Shown here: in pieces, positions 1 through 7,648 of the stretch
Numbering within the stretch: the first letter of the stretch is position 1
Layout: each line of letters opens with the position of its first letter
Assembly (NCBI GenBank): GCA_000435715.1
Contig: FR882592.1
Location: forward strand, 47,997-60,954
DNA length: 12,958 bases
Direction: 5' to 3'
Origin: Firmicutes bacterium CAG:145
GTDB taxonomy: Bacteria > Bacillota > Clostridia > Peptostreptococcales > Anaerovoracaceae
Notes under the pieces: model-generated
What the model was told of the DNA's origin: nothing
The model's database searches: none
Seen by the model: only the letters and a program-made list of their open reading frames with translations
Made by a program: the position numbers and the translations under genes

Positions 1-9
1 CGTGTTAAG

Positions 10-1650
10 TCACGCCGGTTCCGATTCGTTTAAGGACTCCCGTCCGATCTTCAAAGGGATGCGGATTTGCCCCACATAGGTAAAGTACAAATCTATCTGT
101 ACCTGCTTCCTCCCGTTCTCCCTTACCGGGCTGTGTACCACAATCTTGCTCACAAGTTCATTGAGAATGGCAGCATCAAGTTCCGGAATATCCAGGTACT
201 TGTCCACCAGCTTCAGAAACTCGTTTACATCGGAAACCTGTCCGGCCTGTGTTTCAATTTCCCGTTCCAATACGGCGGCAAGCTGTTCAATCTCTGCCTG
301 CTCATTCTCGTATTGGCGGGATAATTTTAAGTACCGGCTGTCAGACAGCTTGCCCAGCACATTGTCCTCATAGATGTGCTGGATAATCCGGTCCAAATCC
401 TCCATCCGTTTTTTCGCCCCGGAGAGGGCTTTCTGCTTTTCCGCCAGCTCCGCTTTCCGGCTTTCTTCGCCCTGCGCCAGCATTTCCAGCTTGAAATCCT
501 TCCGGAACATACGGACGTAAATCAATGTCCGCTGGATAGTCTCCAGTACAATCCGGTAAAGCACTTGTTCCCGGATATAGTGGATTTTACAGGAGCCGGT
601 GTTGCTTTTGTAGTTGGAGCAGACGAAATGGTTTTGGCTGTCGTCCTTGTAGGTGTTGCAGGTACAGAAGTATAGCTTGGCCCCGCAGTCGGCGCAGTAG
701 AGAAGGCCGGAGAACATGCTGGTTCTTCCTGTTTTTGTCGGCCTGCGTTTGTTCTTCCGCAGCTCCTGCACCCGTTCCCACTGTCCTCTCTCGATGATAG
801 CGGGCTGGGTGTCCTCAAAAACCCGCTGGTTCTCAACAGGGTTTTCCATCCGCTTTTTGAATTTCAGGGACTTGGTATAGGTCTTGAAGTTCACGGTACA
901 GCCCGTGTACTCCCGCCGTTCCATAATCCGAAGCACAGCGTTGGTATTCCAGCGGTATAGGTTCTCCGGCACAGTCCAGCCTTTCTGCCTTGCATGATAG
1001 GCGGTAACGGTCAGCACCTTGTCGGCTGTGAGGATTTTTGCGATCTGCATAGGGCCTTTCCCCGCAATGCAGAGGCTGAAGATGCGCTGTACCACCTTTG
1101 CCGCTTCTTCGTCTACAATCCATTTCTTCTTGTCCCTCGGGTCTTTTATGTACCCATAGGGTGGATTGCTGGCGAGATGCTCCCCGGCTTCGCCCCGCAT
1201 CTTTACCACTGCCCGGATTTTCTTGCTGGTATCCTTGGCGTAGTAGTCGTTGAATACATTTTTGAACACCGCAAAATCATTTTCCCCTTTGGCGCTGTCC
1301 ACATCATCGTTGATGGCGATAAAGCGGACGTCATAAGCAGGAAAGATGAAATTCTGCAATCGCCCCATGTAGGAATACTCCCTGCCCAGCCGGGACAGGT
1401 CTTTGACAATCACGGCGGATACGCTGTAATCCTCCACATATTTCATCATCTCCTGAAACCCCGGCCTTTGAAAGCTGGTCCCTGAAAAGCCATCGTCCAC
1501 GAAGAACCGGGTGTTCCGAAATCCATGGTCGGCAGCGTACTTGCTCAGCAGTGCTTTCTGGTTGGTAATGGAATTGCTTTCCCCGTCAAGGGCATCGTCC
1601 TGGCTTAAGCGGCAATATAAAGCGGTGATTTTCTCTGGCTGCTGGTTCAT
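10..1650 (-). CDS. Large serine recombinase (site-specific integrase of a mobile element)
   Basis: This 546-residue protein should cut and rejoin the ends of a transposon or integrative element through a covalent 5'-phosphoserine intermediate. The N-terminal resolvase domain (about residues 8-155) starts with YCRLSQDD, where Ser16 is the expected nucleophile, and contains KDLSRLGRE. A recombinase domain (about 165-290) and a zinc ribbon follow; the ribbon has Cys pairs in CADCG near residue 318 and in CSNYKSNTGSCK near 350. A coiled coil (about 395-470) and a DUF4368-like tail come last. Length and order match the TnpX/Tn4451-like class, so the protein looks intact. Its ATG has a good AGGAG about 8 nt upstream. 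It is the last gene of the minus-strand mobile-element block, which is its usual place at one end of such elements. The element's left end must lie beyond position 1. Confidence 0.95.
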   Translation of the reverse strand: MNQQPEKITALYCRLSQDDALDGESNSITNQKALLSKYAADHGFRNTRFFVDDGFSGTSFQRPGFQEMMKYVEDYSVSAVIVKDLSRLGREYSYMGRLQNFIFPAYDVRFIAINDDVDSAKGENDFAVFKNVFNDYYAKDTSKKIRAVVKMRGEAGEHLASNPPYGYIKDPRDKKKWIVDEEAAKVVQRIFSLCIAGKGPMQIAKILTADKVLTVTAYHARQKGWTVPENLYRWNTNAVLRIMERREYTGCTVNFKTYTKSLKFKKRMENPVENQRVFEDTQPAIIERGQWERVQELRKNKRRPTKTGRTSMFSGLLYCADCGAKLYFCTCNTYKDDSQNHFVCSNYKSNTGSCKIHYIREQVLYRIVLETIQRTLIYVRMFRKDFKLEMLAQGEESRKAELAEKQKALSGAKKRMEDLDRIIQHIYEDNVLGKLSDSRYLKLSRQYENEQAEIEQLAAVLEREIETQAGQVSDVNEFLKLVDKYLDIPELDAAILNELVSKIVVHSPVRENGRKQVQIDLYFTYVGQIRIPLKIGRESLNESEPA

Positions 1651-1724
1651 TTGCTTCTCCTTTCTGTTCAGGCAGCCAAGTAAACGGTTGCCCTTATTAT
1701 AACGCTCCGATTGGCTTTTTGCAG

Positions 1725-1973
1725 CTATCTTTCCGGTTCTTTCTCTTTCAAATCTTTTTCCATCAACCGCTTTAATTTCTTCACGATTCCTTCCGAGCCT
1801 TTTTCCGCAAAATGGGGAATAACCGTGTAGAGGGTATTCCCCTCAAAGAAGGGATAGCTGCTGCCGCCAAGGTCAAAGTAAAACGCTCCGTCATTGAAAT
1901 GCTGCTCCATCCGTTCCCCCACAGTGGGGTCAAAGTCTTTCAGCAGCTCATACAGCTTTTGTTCATCAATCAT
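1725..1973 (-). CDS. Small acidic hypothetical protein of the mobile element
   Basis: This is an 82-residue protein with many charged residues and no signal peptide or membrane segment. It has an aromatic, glycine-containing middle (FYFDLGGSSYPFF) and a lysine/glutamate-rich C-terminal helix. I do not recognise a named family with certainty. Small proteins of this kind often sit between a RepA_N gene and the recombinase in Clostridia transposons. The ATG is preceded by GAAAGGAGGG at a good distance. The start overlaps the end of the upstream repA-like gene by 8 nt, so translation is probably coupled. The recombinase start lies about 75 nt downstream. Function unknown. Confidence 0.75.
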   Translation of the reverse strand: MIDEQKLYELLKDFDPTVGERMEQHFNDGAFYFDLGGSSYPFFEGNTLYTVIPHFAEKGSEGIVKKLKRLMEKDLKEKEPER

Positions 1974-2313
1974 TGGCGCCCCTCCTTTCGTTAGTCAGCA
2001 GATTCAGGGTGATTACAGCGGGCCTGCCAAGGCCCTGTTTCCGGCGGAAGATCAGGCCGCAGGATTCCAGTTCGTGAAACGCCCGCGTTGTCACCTGCCT
2101 GCTCCGGCGGAGTTTCGCTTTGGCGTCCTCCACAGTAAAGTACAGACGAATCGTTCCATCTGTTTCTATGTAGCCTTTCTTTTTGGAAATTCCCGCCCGG
2201 TCCAAAAGCAGGGCATACAGAATCTTGGCGTCATTGGATAAATCCAGAGAGATAAGGAAACGGGGGAAAATGATATAAGATGAAATATCGGTATCTGTTT
2301 TGTATGGAACCAT
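1966..2313 (-). CDS. RepA_N-type replication initiator N-terminal domain protein
   Basis: This 115-residue protein resembles the N-terminal domain of replication initiator A proteins found on plasmids and integrative elements. The diagnostic stretch runs from FPRFLISLDLSNDAKILYALLLDR through YFTVEDAKAKL to a C-terminal QGLGRPAVITLNLL. The fold is a winged helix that in full-length RepA_N proteins binds origin DNA. Here only about the N-terminal domain is present; full initiators are usually much longer. It may therefore be a regulator or a relic rather than a working initiator. The ATG has AGGAAGGAG about 6 nt upstream. It overlaps the next gene by 8 nt. A tandem repeat lies about 175 nt upstream of its start (see 2488-2518). 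Confidence 0.85.
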   Translation of the reverse strand: MVPYKTDTDISSYIIFPRFLISLDLSNDAKILYALLLDRAGISKKKGYIETDGTIRLYFTVEDAKAKLRRSRQVTTRAFHELESCGLIFRRKQGLGRPAVITLNLLTNERRGAND

Positions 2314-2487
2314 AAATTCTCCTTCCTATCCATCCATCGCTATGATAGATAGATTGATATTGACTGTCTTAACATTAACTCTTTCTTATTAACTACCGTC
2401 TAAATCCGGGCTGTCAGAGAGGTAGGAAAGCCACGGACTGAAAGACAGGATATGGGCGTTCCGGAGCGTCAGCTTTGCCATGTTCTG

Positions 2488-2518
2488 AAATCCCGAATAC
2501 GGAAAATCCCAATACGGA
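2488..2518. repeat. Tandem direct repeat, two copies of about 15 nt
   Basis: AAATCCCGAATACGGA (2488-2503) is followed directly by AAATCCCAATACGGA (2504-2518). The copies differ by one inserted G. The pair lies in the 284-nt gap between the cysteine-rich VLP gene and the repA-like gene. Two abutting copies could be iteron-like binding sites or a replication slip; the sequence does not decide. The rest of the gap shows no coding pattern. Confidence 0.6.
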
Positions 2519-2625
2519 CAATTAGAAGCTCGTTCTGGGCGGGCATAAGGGATTTATCCCTCTATCCCGTTGACCGGCGTTTACAAAGCCTGTAGAATCA
2601 AGGTTTTTTCGTCTCTAATTGTCCG
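2515..2625. repeat. 12-bp perfect inverted repeat, 87 nt apart
   Basis: CGGACAATTAGA at 2515-2526 is the exact reverse complement of TCTAATTGTCCG at 2614-2625. The right arm lies inside the last codons of the cysteine-rich VLP gene and the left arm in the intergenic region, next to the tandem repeat. The arms could form a long-range hairpin at the 3' end of the VLP transcript or mark a rearrangement. Confidence 0.55.
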
Positions 2626-2990
2626 CAGGCAGCCCGCCTTTTCCGGTCACTGGCTGTTTTCTGCCTGCGGTGAACGATGGCGGCACAGATCTTGCAGTAT
2701 TTCGCCCGGTTGGAACCGGGAAGGAATGGCTGGCCGCAGACAGTACACCGCTTTTGCTCCTTTTGATGAAGTAAAGCAGCCTCCAACGATTCATCCAAAG
2801 GCAGGACAGCAGAACGGAACCACCTGCACAGCAGGGAGTAGGAAATGCTTTGTACGCACACGCATTCTTCTCCATCGTCAAAGGCAAGGCAGTTCCCGCT
2901 CTCATAGTTGCAGCACTGATGGACCAGTTTTCTTGCTCTGTGGTATTGGGAGTAGGTCATCACGGGGATTTTCTCTTTGATTTCTATCAC
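2598..2990 (-). CDS. Cysteine-rich VLP domain protein
   Basis: The protein has 130 residues from the first possible start. It shows the hallmarks of the Cys_rich_VLP family found in mobilizable Clostridia elements: CCNYESGNCL, FDDGEECVCVQSISYSLLCRWFRSAVLPLD, and a zinc-finger-like CTVCGQPFLPGSNRAKYCKICA followed by a basic VHRRQK tail. The family's role is unknown, though it is usually encoded near relaxase genes. The start is unclear. The first GTG (2990-2988) is itself part of the perfect AAAGGAGGTGA Shine-Dalgarno. The next conventional start, ATG at 2960-2958, matches where the family usually begins but has no ribosome binding site nearby. No relaxase or MobC gene follows, which is unusual for this gene. 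Confidence 0.85.
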   Translation of the reverse strand: MIEIKEKIPVMTYSQYHRARKLVHQCCNYESGNCLAFDDGEECVCVQSISYSLLCRWFRSAVLPLDESLEAALLHQKEQKRCTVCGQPFLPGSNRAKYCKICAAIVHRRQKTASDRKRRAACGQLETKKP

Positions 2991-3298
2991 CTCCTTTCAG
3001 GCTGTTAAAAAACTCTCCCTATCTATCCGTACATTTTGAAAGCAAAATGACACCCCCTTTTGAAAATAAATTTGCGGCAGTCAAAAAACATCTTTCATAT
3101 ACCAGTACATTTTTCGAAGGATTGTTGCACTGGTAAACACAAAAATGTCCCTCTAATATTCATTTCATTTTTGAGGGCGCTTTTTCGGGGGTAAAAAATA
3201 AAAAATACCACCATGGTATTTCAATCCATGATGGTATTTCTCAAATTTCAAACTTATAGTCGATGCGGCAGATAATAAAACTGGAAGAAACAAAAACT
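2991..3298. other. AT-rich intergenic region between the ABC operon and the mobile-element genes
   Basis: No gene is visible in this 308-nt stretch. On the minus strand it holds the ribosome binding site of the cysteine-rich VLP gene at its left edge and presumably that operon's promoter. TTGACT near 3080-3085 is a possible -35 box, but I see no convincing -10 box. TACCAGT (3100-3106) and ACTGGTA (3129-3135) form an inverted repeat. CCCTC and GAGGG arms near 3149-3175 could form another weak hairpin. The terminator of the ABC operon is listed separately. Confidence 0.6.
3190..3239 (-). terminator. Intrinsic terminator of the half-ABC transporter operon
   Basis: Arms at 3226-3239 and 3203-3216 pair over 14 bp with one mismatch, around a 9-nt loop. 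On the minus strand the stem is followed at once by TTTTTTATTTTTT. It lies 60 nt past the stop codon of the second ABC gene, so it should end the tetR1/ABC transcript. Confidence 0.85.
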
Positions 3299-5032
3299 TT
3301 ACGCCAGTTTCCAGCTTTGGCTCTCCGTTTGTAACTTCACCATGCGGGCATAGAGGCCGTTCTGCTCCAATAGTGTTTCCGGCACACCTTCTTCGGCCAC
3401 AGTTCCTTCAGAAAGCACCACGATTTTGTCTGCTCCGGCTACGGTACGCATCCGGTGGGCGATCACCAGCACCGTCTTATCTGCGATCAGGCGGGAAAGG
3501 GCGGTTTGAATCAGGGTTTCATTTTCTACATCCAGCGAAGCAGTAGCCTCGTCTAAAAGAATAATAGGCGAATTTTTCAAAAAGGCTCGAGCGATGGAAA
3601 TACGCTGCCGTTCGCCGCCGGAAAGCTCGCAGCCGTTTTCCCCGATGTTGGTATTCCAACCATCCGGCAGCTTTTCAGCAAATTCATCCACATTGGCAAG
3701 TTTTGCAGCGGCTAATACCTGTTCGTCGGTTGCGTCCTTATTCCCAATCCGTATATTCTCCAAGATTGTATTGTCAAACAGCGTAACATCCTGAAAAACA
3801 ATGGAAAACAAGGAAAGCAGCGCCTCCGGGTCAATTTTAGAAATGTCCATACCTCCCACAGTGATTTTTCCCCGGCTCGCATCCCAAAACCTTGCTGCAA
3901 GCCGCGATACCGTGGTTTTGCCGCCGCCAGAGGGTCCTACTAAAGCTGTGACTTCGCCCTGTTTTGCGGTAAAGGAAACATCTTTCAATACGGTTTCTCC
4001 CGTGTTGTAAGCAAAGCCTACATGACCGAAGGTAATATCATATCCCTTGTTGGTGAGCGTGCTTTCTCCTTGCTGAATCGGGTGATCGAGAATTTCATTC
4101 ATACGGGAGATATTGGTGCGGGTACTGATAACCGCCGCCAGATTTTGCAGCGCCCCTTGCAGTGGGTCGTAAAGCCTTGATACGACAAGCAGGAACATGA
4201 AAAAGGTCAGGACATCGAGGCTGCCGCCTATCAGCAGAACCGAGCCTACCAGCGCAACGGTGGCAATTCCCAGCTTTAATATGAGCGATGCGGACACCAC
4301 AAAGGCTGCCAACCCAAACTCATTGAGAATGGAACGGTGTTCCACGGCGCGGATTTTCTTTTCTAAGCCTTTCAGGTATTCTGCTTCGGCGTTGTTGGCC
4401 TTCAGGTCGCGTACAGTTTCGATGCACTCCTGAATCCCGTCGGCGCAGGCCATCTTTACATCCATCGCTTTCTGATTGAGCCGTTCCTGCACCCTTGCAG
4501 AAAAGCCTACGATGGCAAAGGCCACCGGCAGAACCCAAAGCGCCGCCAATGCCATGCGCCAGTCGAATACCAAAAGGCTGATGGAAATTAAAACGGTGGA
4601 GATGATGGAGCCTGCCAGCTCGGGAATGAAATGGGAAAAGCTCTGTTCCAAAAATGTGCAGTCGGCCATAATGGTGCTTGTGAGATCCGCCAAATCCTTT
4701 TTTCCAAAGAAGGACAGCGGAATCTTCCGCAGCCGTTCGGCCAGCGTAATCCTTCGCACACCGCTTTCCGTATAGGTGGCAAAGTAGGTGGCGTTGTACT
4801 GAAAGTAAGTTGTAAGCAAGATCAAGCCAATGCACACCACGCAGCCCACGATGTAAAAAGCGATTTTTTCACTGGGAATACCGCCGTTCATCAGATCGGC
4901 CACTAAAAAATATAAAAGCCCAACAGGAAACATAAAGGAAAGATTCTGGAGGACGCAGGCAAGGCAGCCTTTTACCAGATCCTTCGCCCCCTGCTCGGAA
5001 AGGGCATATTTCTTTTGAAGTTTTTTAATCAC
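3299..5032 (-). CDS. Half-ABC transporter 2 (fused permease-ATPase, YbtQ/MdlB-like)
   Basis: This is a membrane half transporter of about 577 residues. Six transmembrane segments occupy roughly residues 20-300 and an ATPase domain follows. The ATPase has Walker A GPSGGGKTT (about 366-374), signature LSGGERQR (about 470-477), Walker B ILLDEATASLD (about 488-499) and an H-loop IAHRMRTV, so it looks catalytically complete. I place the start at GTG 5032-5030, 9 nt after AAAGGAGG. The upstream TTG at 5053 precedes that ribosome binding site and is unlikely. The start is 1 nt past the stop of the preceding half transporter, so the two are surely co-translated and form a heterodimer. Paired exporter-fold half transporters can be drug exporters, or importers of metal-siderophore complexes such as YbtPQ and IrtAB. 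The adjacent DtxR-like box and regulator favour the second reading, but that is inference. Confidence 0.9.
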   Translation of the reverse strand: MIKKLQKKYALSEQGAKDLVKGCLACVLQNLSFMFPVGLLYFLVADLMNGGIPSEKIAFYIVGCVVCIGLILLTTYFQYNATYFATYTESGVRRITLAERLRKIPLSFFGKKDLADLTSTIMADCTFLEQSFSHFIPELAGSIISTVLISISLLVFDWRMALAALWVLPVAFAIVGFSARVQERLNQKAMDVKMACADGIQECIETVRDLKANNAEAEYLKGLEKKIRAVEHRSILNEFGLAAFVVSASLILKLGIATVALVGSVLLIGGSLDVLTFFMFLLVVSRLYDPLQGALQNLAAVISTRTNISRMNEILDHPIQQGESTLTNKGYDITFGHVGFAYNTGETVLKDVSFTAKQGEVTALVGPSGGGKTTVSRLAARFWDASRGKITVGGMDISKIDPEALLSLFSIVFQDVTLFDNTILENIRIGNKDATDEQVLAAAKLANVDEFAEKLPDGWNTNIGENGCELSGGERQRISIARAFLKNSPIILLDEATASLDVENETLIQTALSRLIADKTVLVIAHRMRTVAGADKIVVLSEGTVAEEGVPETLLEQNGLYARMVKLQTESQSWKLA

Positions 5033-5033
5033 T

Positions 5034-6806
5034 TTATTGTACCTCCTTTGCAACCTTCCATTGAACAGAAGTTTGATAGTCCTGCCACATGCGGCTGAAT
5101 ACGCCGCCTTTTTTCAACAGCTCACGGCTTTTGCCGCTCTCTGTGATCTGCCCATCCTCAATGACATAGATTTGGTCTACGCCAGCCACGGTAGAGAGCC
5201 GATGGGCGATCATAATCACCGTTTTCCCCTGTGACAGCTTGGAAAAGGCTGCCTGTACGCGGGATTCATTATCCGGGTCGGCAAAGGCGGTGGCCTCGTC
5301 TAAGATTACGATAGGCGCATTTTTCAGCATCACGCGGGCGATGGCAATCCGCTGTTGTTCGCCGCCGGAAAGGTACACACCTTTTGTCCCGATCACGGTG
5401 TCTGCACCCTTCGGCAGCTTTTCTAAAATATCGTCGCACTGGGCGTTATGGAGCGCGGCCATAATTTCTTTCCGGGTAGCATCCGGTTTGCCCATACGCA
5501 CATTTTCCAAAATCGAGGCTTTGATTAGGCGGCTGTTCTGGAATACAAAAGAAACGGTATTCATCAGTTCCTCTTTGGCGATGTGCTTCACATCCACGCC
5601 GCCAATCTTCACCTGCCCATCCTGCGGGTCAAAGAACCGGCAGATCAAATTGGCAAGCGTAGTTTTGCCACCACCGGACGGTCCCACAAAGGCCACTTTC
5701 TGCCCTGCGGGAATGGAAAGCGAAATATCCTTGATGACCTCGCTTTTCCCATCATAACTGAAATGAACATGGTTAAGCTGAACCGAAGCGCCGTTTGGGT
5801 GTTCCGGCTGTTTTGGCTCTGTAAGCGGCTTAAGATTCAACACGCTGTCAATTCTCTGCAAGGCATCGTCCACGATCATGGCGTTTTCGCTCTGAAACAT
5901 GATTCGGGTAAGGGTGACGGAGATGATGGGCGTGATTATGATGTAGAACATCAAATCCAGCAGGAAATCCTTCGTAACGCCGCCCCCTGTAAAAATCAGT
6001 GCACCGGCAATCAGCGCGGCAAACACTCCGTTGATCGCCGCTGTGTAGAACATCATGGGTGCTCGAAGTTGCTTGGTATAGGCAATCACCCACACCTTAT
6101 ACCTATCAATGGAATCCTTGAATTTTTTGAAGGAGAATATGGTCTGCCCGAAGGTTTTCACAACAGGAATCCCCCGCACATACTCCACCGCTTCATTGGA
6201 CATATCATCGAGAGCATTTTGGTATTCTTTCATTTTTTCCTGCATTTTCTTTCCGGTCATCGTCATCATAATCAGAAAGCCCAACAAAACTGGCGCAAGG
6301 CTCAAAAGCCCCAGCCGCCAGTCGAACACCAGCAGCAGGACTAAAAGGCCGCATGGCGTTGCAATGGCATTGGCGCGGTCGGGAAGCTGATGCGCCAGAT
6401 AGGTTTCGGTGGCGGCGCTGGATTCATTGACGATTTTGCGCAGCCTGCCGCTGCCGAATTGTTCTGCAAACCCCAGCGGCAGCTTTACAATATGCTCCAT
6501 CGTTTGCAGGCGCAGGTTGGTGGCAATGCGGAACGCTCCCTTGTGTGAACACATCAGAGCGCCTATGTAAATGAGCACCGCAATCACCGCGAACAGCACC
6601 GCCATCCAACCGTTATGGGTTAAATTCTGCGCCCGGCTAAAGTCCGGCGCAACCGCCAACACTTCCTGCATGACCTTCCAAATATAGTAGAAAGGCACTA
6701 ACGCAACAAGGGCGCTGATAGCGGAAAGCACCCAGGAAGCGTAAGTCAGGTATTTGTGGCTGCCTGCAATCTGTAGCAGGCGTGACAGATTGGATTGTTT
6801 TTTCAA
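5034..6806 (-). CDS. Half-ABC transporter 1 (fused permease-ATPase, YbtP/MdlB-like)
   Basis: This 590-residue half transporter has about six transmembrane helices in residues 15-310. The ATPase domain has Walker A GPSGGGKTT (about 373-381), signature LSGGEQQR (about 478-485), Walker B VILDEATAFAD (about 498-509) and IAHRLSTV. The D-loop reads FADPDNE rather than the usual SALD or SLD, a variant often seen in half transporters that pair as heterodimers. It begins at TTG (6806-6804), 8 nt after AAGGAGG; no better start exists. It forms an operon with half transporter 2 (1-nt gap) and lies 110 nt downstream of tetR1. A DtxR-like inverted repeat (6878-6893) and a hairpin sit in that gap, so its expression may respond both to metal and to the TetR ligand. 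Substrate and direction of transport are not shown by the sequence. Confidence 0.9.
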   Translation of the reverse strand: MKKQSNLSRLLQIAGSHKYLTYASWVLSAISALVALVPFYYIWKVMQEVLAVAPDFSRAQNLTHNGWMAVLFAVIAVLIYIGALMCSHKGAFRIATNLRLQTMEHIVKLPLGFAEQFGSGRLRKIVNESSAATETYLAHQLPDRANAIATPCGLLVLLLVFDWRLGLLSLAPVLLGFLIMMTMTGKKMQEKMKEYQNALDDMSNEAVEYVRGIPVVKTFGQTIFSFKKFKDSIDRYKVWVIAYTKQLRAPMMFYTAAINGVFAALIAGALIFTGGGVTKDFLLDLMFYIIITPIISVTLTRIMFQSENAMIVDDALQRIDSVLNLKPLTEPKQPEHPNGASVQLNHVHFSYDGKSEVIKDISLSIPAGQKVAFVGPSGGGKTTLANLICRFFDPQDGQVKIGGVDVKHIAKEELMNTVSFVFQNSRLIKASILENVRMGKPDATRKEIMAALHNAQCDDILEKLPKGADTVIGTKGVYLSGGEQQRIAIARVMLKNAPIVILDEATAFADPDNESRVQAAFSKLSQGKTVIMIAHRLSTVAGVDQIYVIEDGQITESGKSRELLKKGGVFSRMWQDYQTSVQWKVAKEVQ

Positions 6807-6877
6807 AGAAGATTCCTCCTTTTCATTTGATTTATGATAAAAGAGAACACAAGCGCGTTCTTCTTATATCCTCATAA

Positions 6878-6893
6878 GTTAGTTATTGCTAAC
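6878..6893. promoter_or_regulatory. DtxR-like inverted repeat upstream of the half-ABC operon
   Basis: GTTAG-N6-CTAAC is an inverted repeat 72 nt upstream of the half-ABC start. The same block recurs at 11488-11503 before the ECF operon. In both places it is followed, reading on the plus strand, by CCG, a few variable bases and GCAAAAATT. The arms GTTAG/CTAAC resemble the core of DtxR/IdeR boxes, although the spacing is wider than in the classical 19-bp site. A DtxR-family gene lies at 8207-8572. On the minus strand, TTGCCC and TAACTT 16 nt apart could form a weak promoter with the repeat inside it. Confidence 0.55.
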
Positions 6894-6901
6894 CGACGGG
6901 C

Positions 6902-6925
6902 AAAAATTACAGGGCGTTACTGCCC
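6902..6925 (-). terminator. Weak hairpin and T-run at the end of tetR1
   Basis: On the minus strand, GGGC and GCCC arms (6922-6925 and 6912-6915) enclose a loop that contains the tetR1 stop codon. A TTTTT run follows a few bases later. The stem is only 4-5 bp, so it may act as a leaky terminator between tetR1 and the ABC genes. The tetR2 gene has a hairpin in the same place. Confidence 0.4.
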
Positions 6926-7531
6926 CATAATTTTCATCCATCCGGCTGTATAGAAGGCTCGCATTTCCTTCACATAATTTTCTGCGTCTTTAAGCGGCAT
7001 CTCGTGAATCACCAATTCAAAAAAGGTGTGGAACATGCCGGTAATCAGAATATGCTCCAGTGCGGGGTCGATTTGCGGGGAAGGCCGGCCAAGCTCCTGC
7101 AAGACCTCCTGATAGGCGTGGGTTGCCGCTGCCTCAATTTCCACCATTTCATCAATGAGTCCGGAAAATTTCGTCCCCTCTGAACAGCAGAGGATCAGTT
7201 TACATTCCTCGAGATGATCATAGGCGTAGTGGAGCATATCAAACATGCAAACGCCGGAAATATCTCCCATAACCTCCGGCTGCCGCTCGTGGGGTAGATC
7301 GGCAAATTTCTTCTGCGCTTTTTGAAAGCAGTTCAGCAGGTACGCATAATGCTCGCCCACCAAAGCCTCGAACAGTTCTTCTTTGCTTTTGTAATAACCA
7401 TAAAAGGCTCCCGTAGTCATGCCGACAGATTTGACGATATTCCGCAGGGAAGCGTCTTTGTAGCCCTTTTCTAAAAACTCTGTTTTTGCCGCTTGATGGA
7501 TGCGTTCTAAGGTTGTCAGATTTTCGTCTAT
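6917..7531 (-). CDS. TetR/AcrR-family regulator 1 (apparent ATA start)
   Basis: This is a ligand-responsive repressor of the TetR type, 204 residues if it begins at ATA 7531-7529. The N-terminal helix-turn-helix reads FLEKGYKDASLRNIVKSVGMTTGAFYGYYKSKEELFEAL. The C-terminal ligand domain has CCSEGTKF. An AAGGAGG lies 8 nt before the ATA, an in-frame TAA lies 24 nt before it, and no ATG, GTG or TTG occurs between that stop and the ATG at 7420. Starting at 7420 would remove most of the DNA-binding domain. The paralogue tetR2 is also 204 residues with a normal GTG start at the matching place. Either ATA is used inefficiently or the gene is damaged. It has its own promoter with two operator-like palindromes and precedes the half-ABC operon, which it probably controls. 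Confidence 0.85.
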   Translation of the reverse strand: MDENLTTLERIHQAAKTEFLEKGYKDASLRNIVKSVGMTTGAFYGYYKSKEELFEALVGEHYAYLLNCFQKAQKKFADLPHERQPEVMGDISGVCMFDMLHYAYDHLEECKLILCCSEGTKFSGLIDEMVEIEAAATHAYQEVLQELGRPSPQIDPALEHILITGMFHTFFELVIHEMPLKDAENYVKEMRAFYTAGWMKIMGQ

Positions 7532-7545
7532 TTTGTCCGCCTCCT

Positions 7546-7573
7546 TATAACGCCGTTATATATCACTGTTATA
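7546..7573. promoter_or_regulatory. Double TetR-type operator of tetR1
   Basis: Two 15-nt palindromes overlap by 2 nt. TATAACGCCGTTATA (7546-7560) is perfect. TATATCACTGTTATA (7559-7573) has one mismatched pair. Their centres are 13 nt apart. Together they fill the space between the -10 box and the ribosome binding site of tetR1, so bound repressor would block transcription start. Autoregulation by TetR1 is the simplest reading. The same geometry occurs before tetR2 with different bases. Confidence 0.75.
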
Positions 7574-7601
7574 TTTTATTCCAAGAGGCGGGACCTGTCA
7601 A
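7573..7601 (-). promoter_or_regulatory. Sigma-A-type promoter of tetR1
   Basis: On the minus strand TTGACA (7601-7596) is followed by a 17-nt spacer and TAAAAT (7578-7573). The -10 box touches the distal operator palindrome. The near-consensus match fits a strong promoter held down by repression. Confidence 0.8.
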
Positions 7602-7648
7602 GAGGGAAATTACCCATAGAAGCATTTCAGAGATATTGAAGATAAAGC

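Noticed and set aside
994..1485. Long plus-strand open frame opposite the recombinase
   Set aside because: It is the antisense of a clearly real gene, has no ribosome binding site and shows no recognisable protein.
2340..2400. Possible CRISPR or satellite repeat in the AT-rich stretch
   Set aside because: The ATAGATAGAT and TTAAC repeats are short and irregular. No repeat-spacer pattern is present in this stretch or elsewhere in the window.
5033..5053. TTG at 5053 as the start of half transporter 2
   Set aside because: It lies upstream of the AAAGGAGG that serves the gene. GTG at 5032 has correct spacing and sits 1 nt after the previous stop.
5583..6344. 253-codon plus-strand frame opposite half transporter 1
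   Set aside because: Composition rich in His, Gln and Arg, no ribosome binding site, antisense to a conserved ABC gene.
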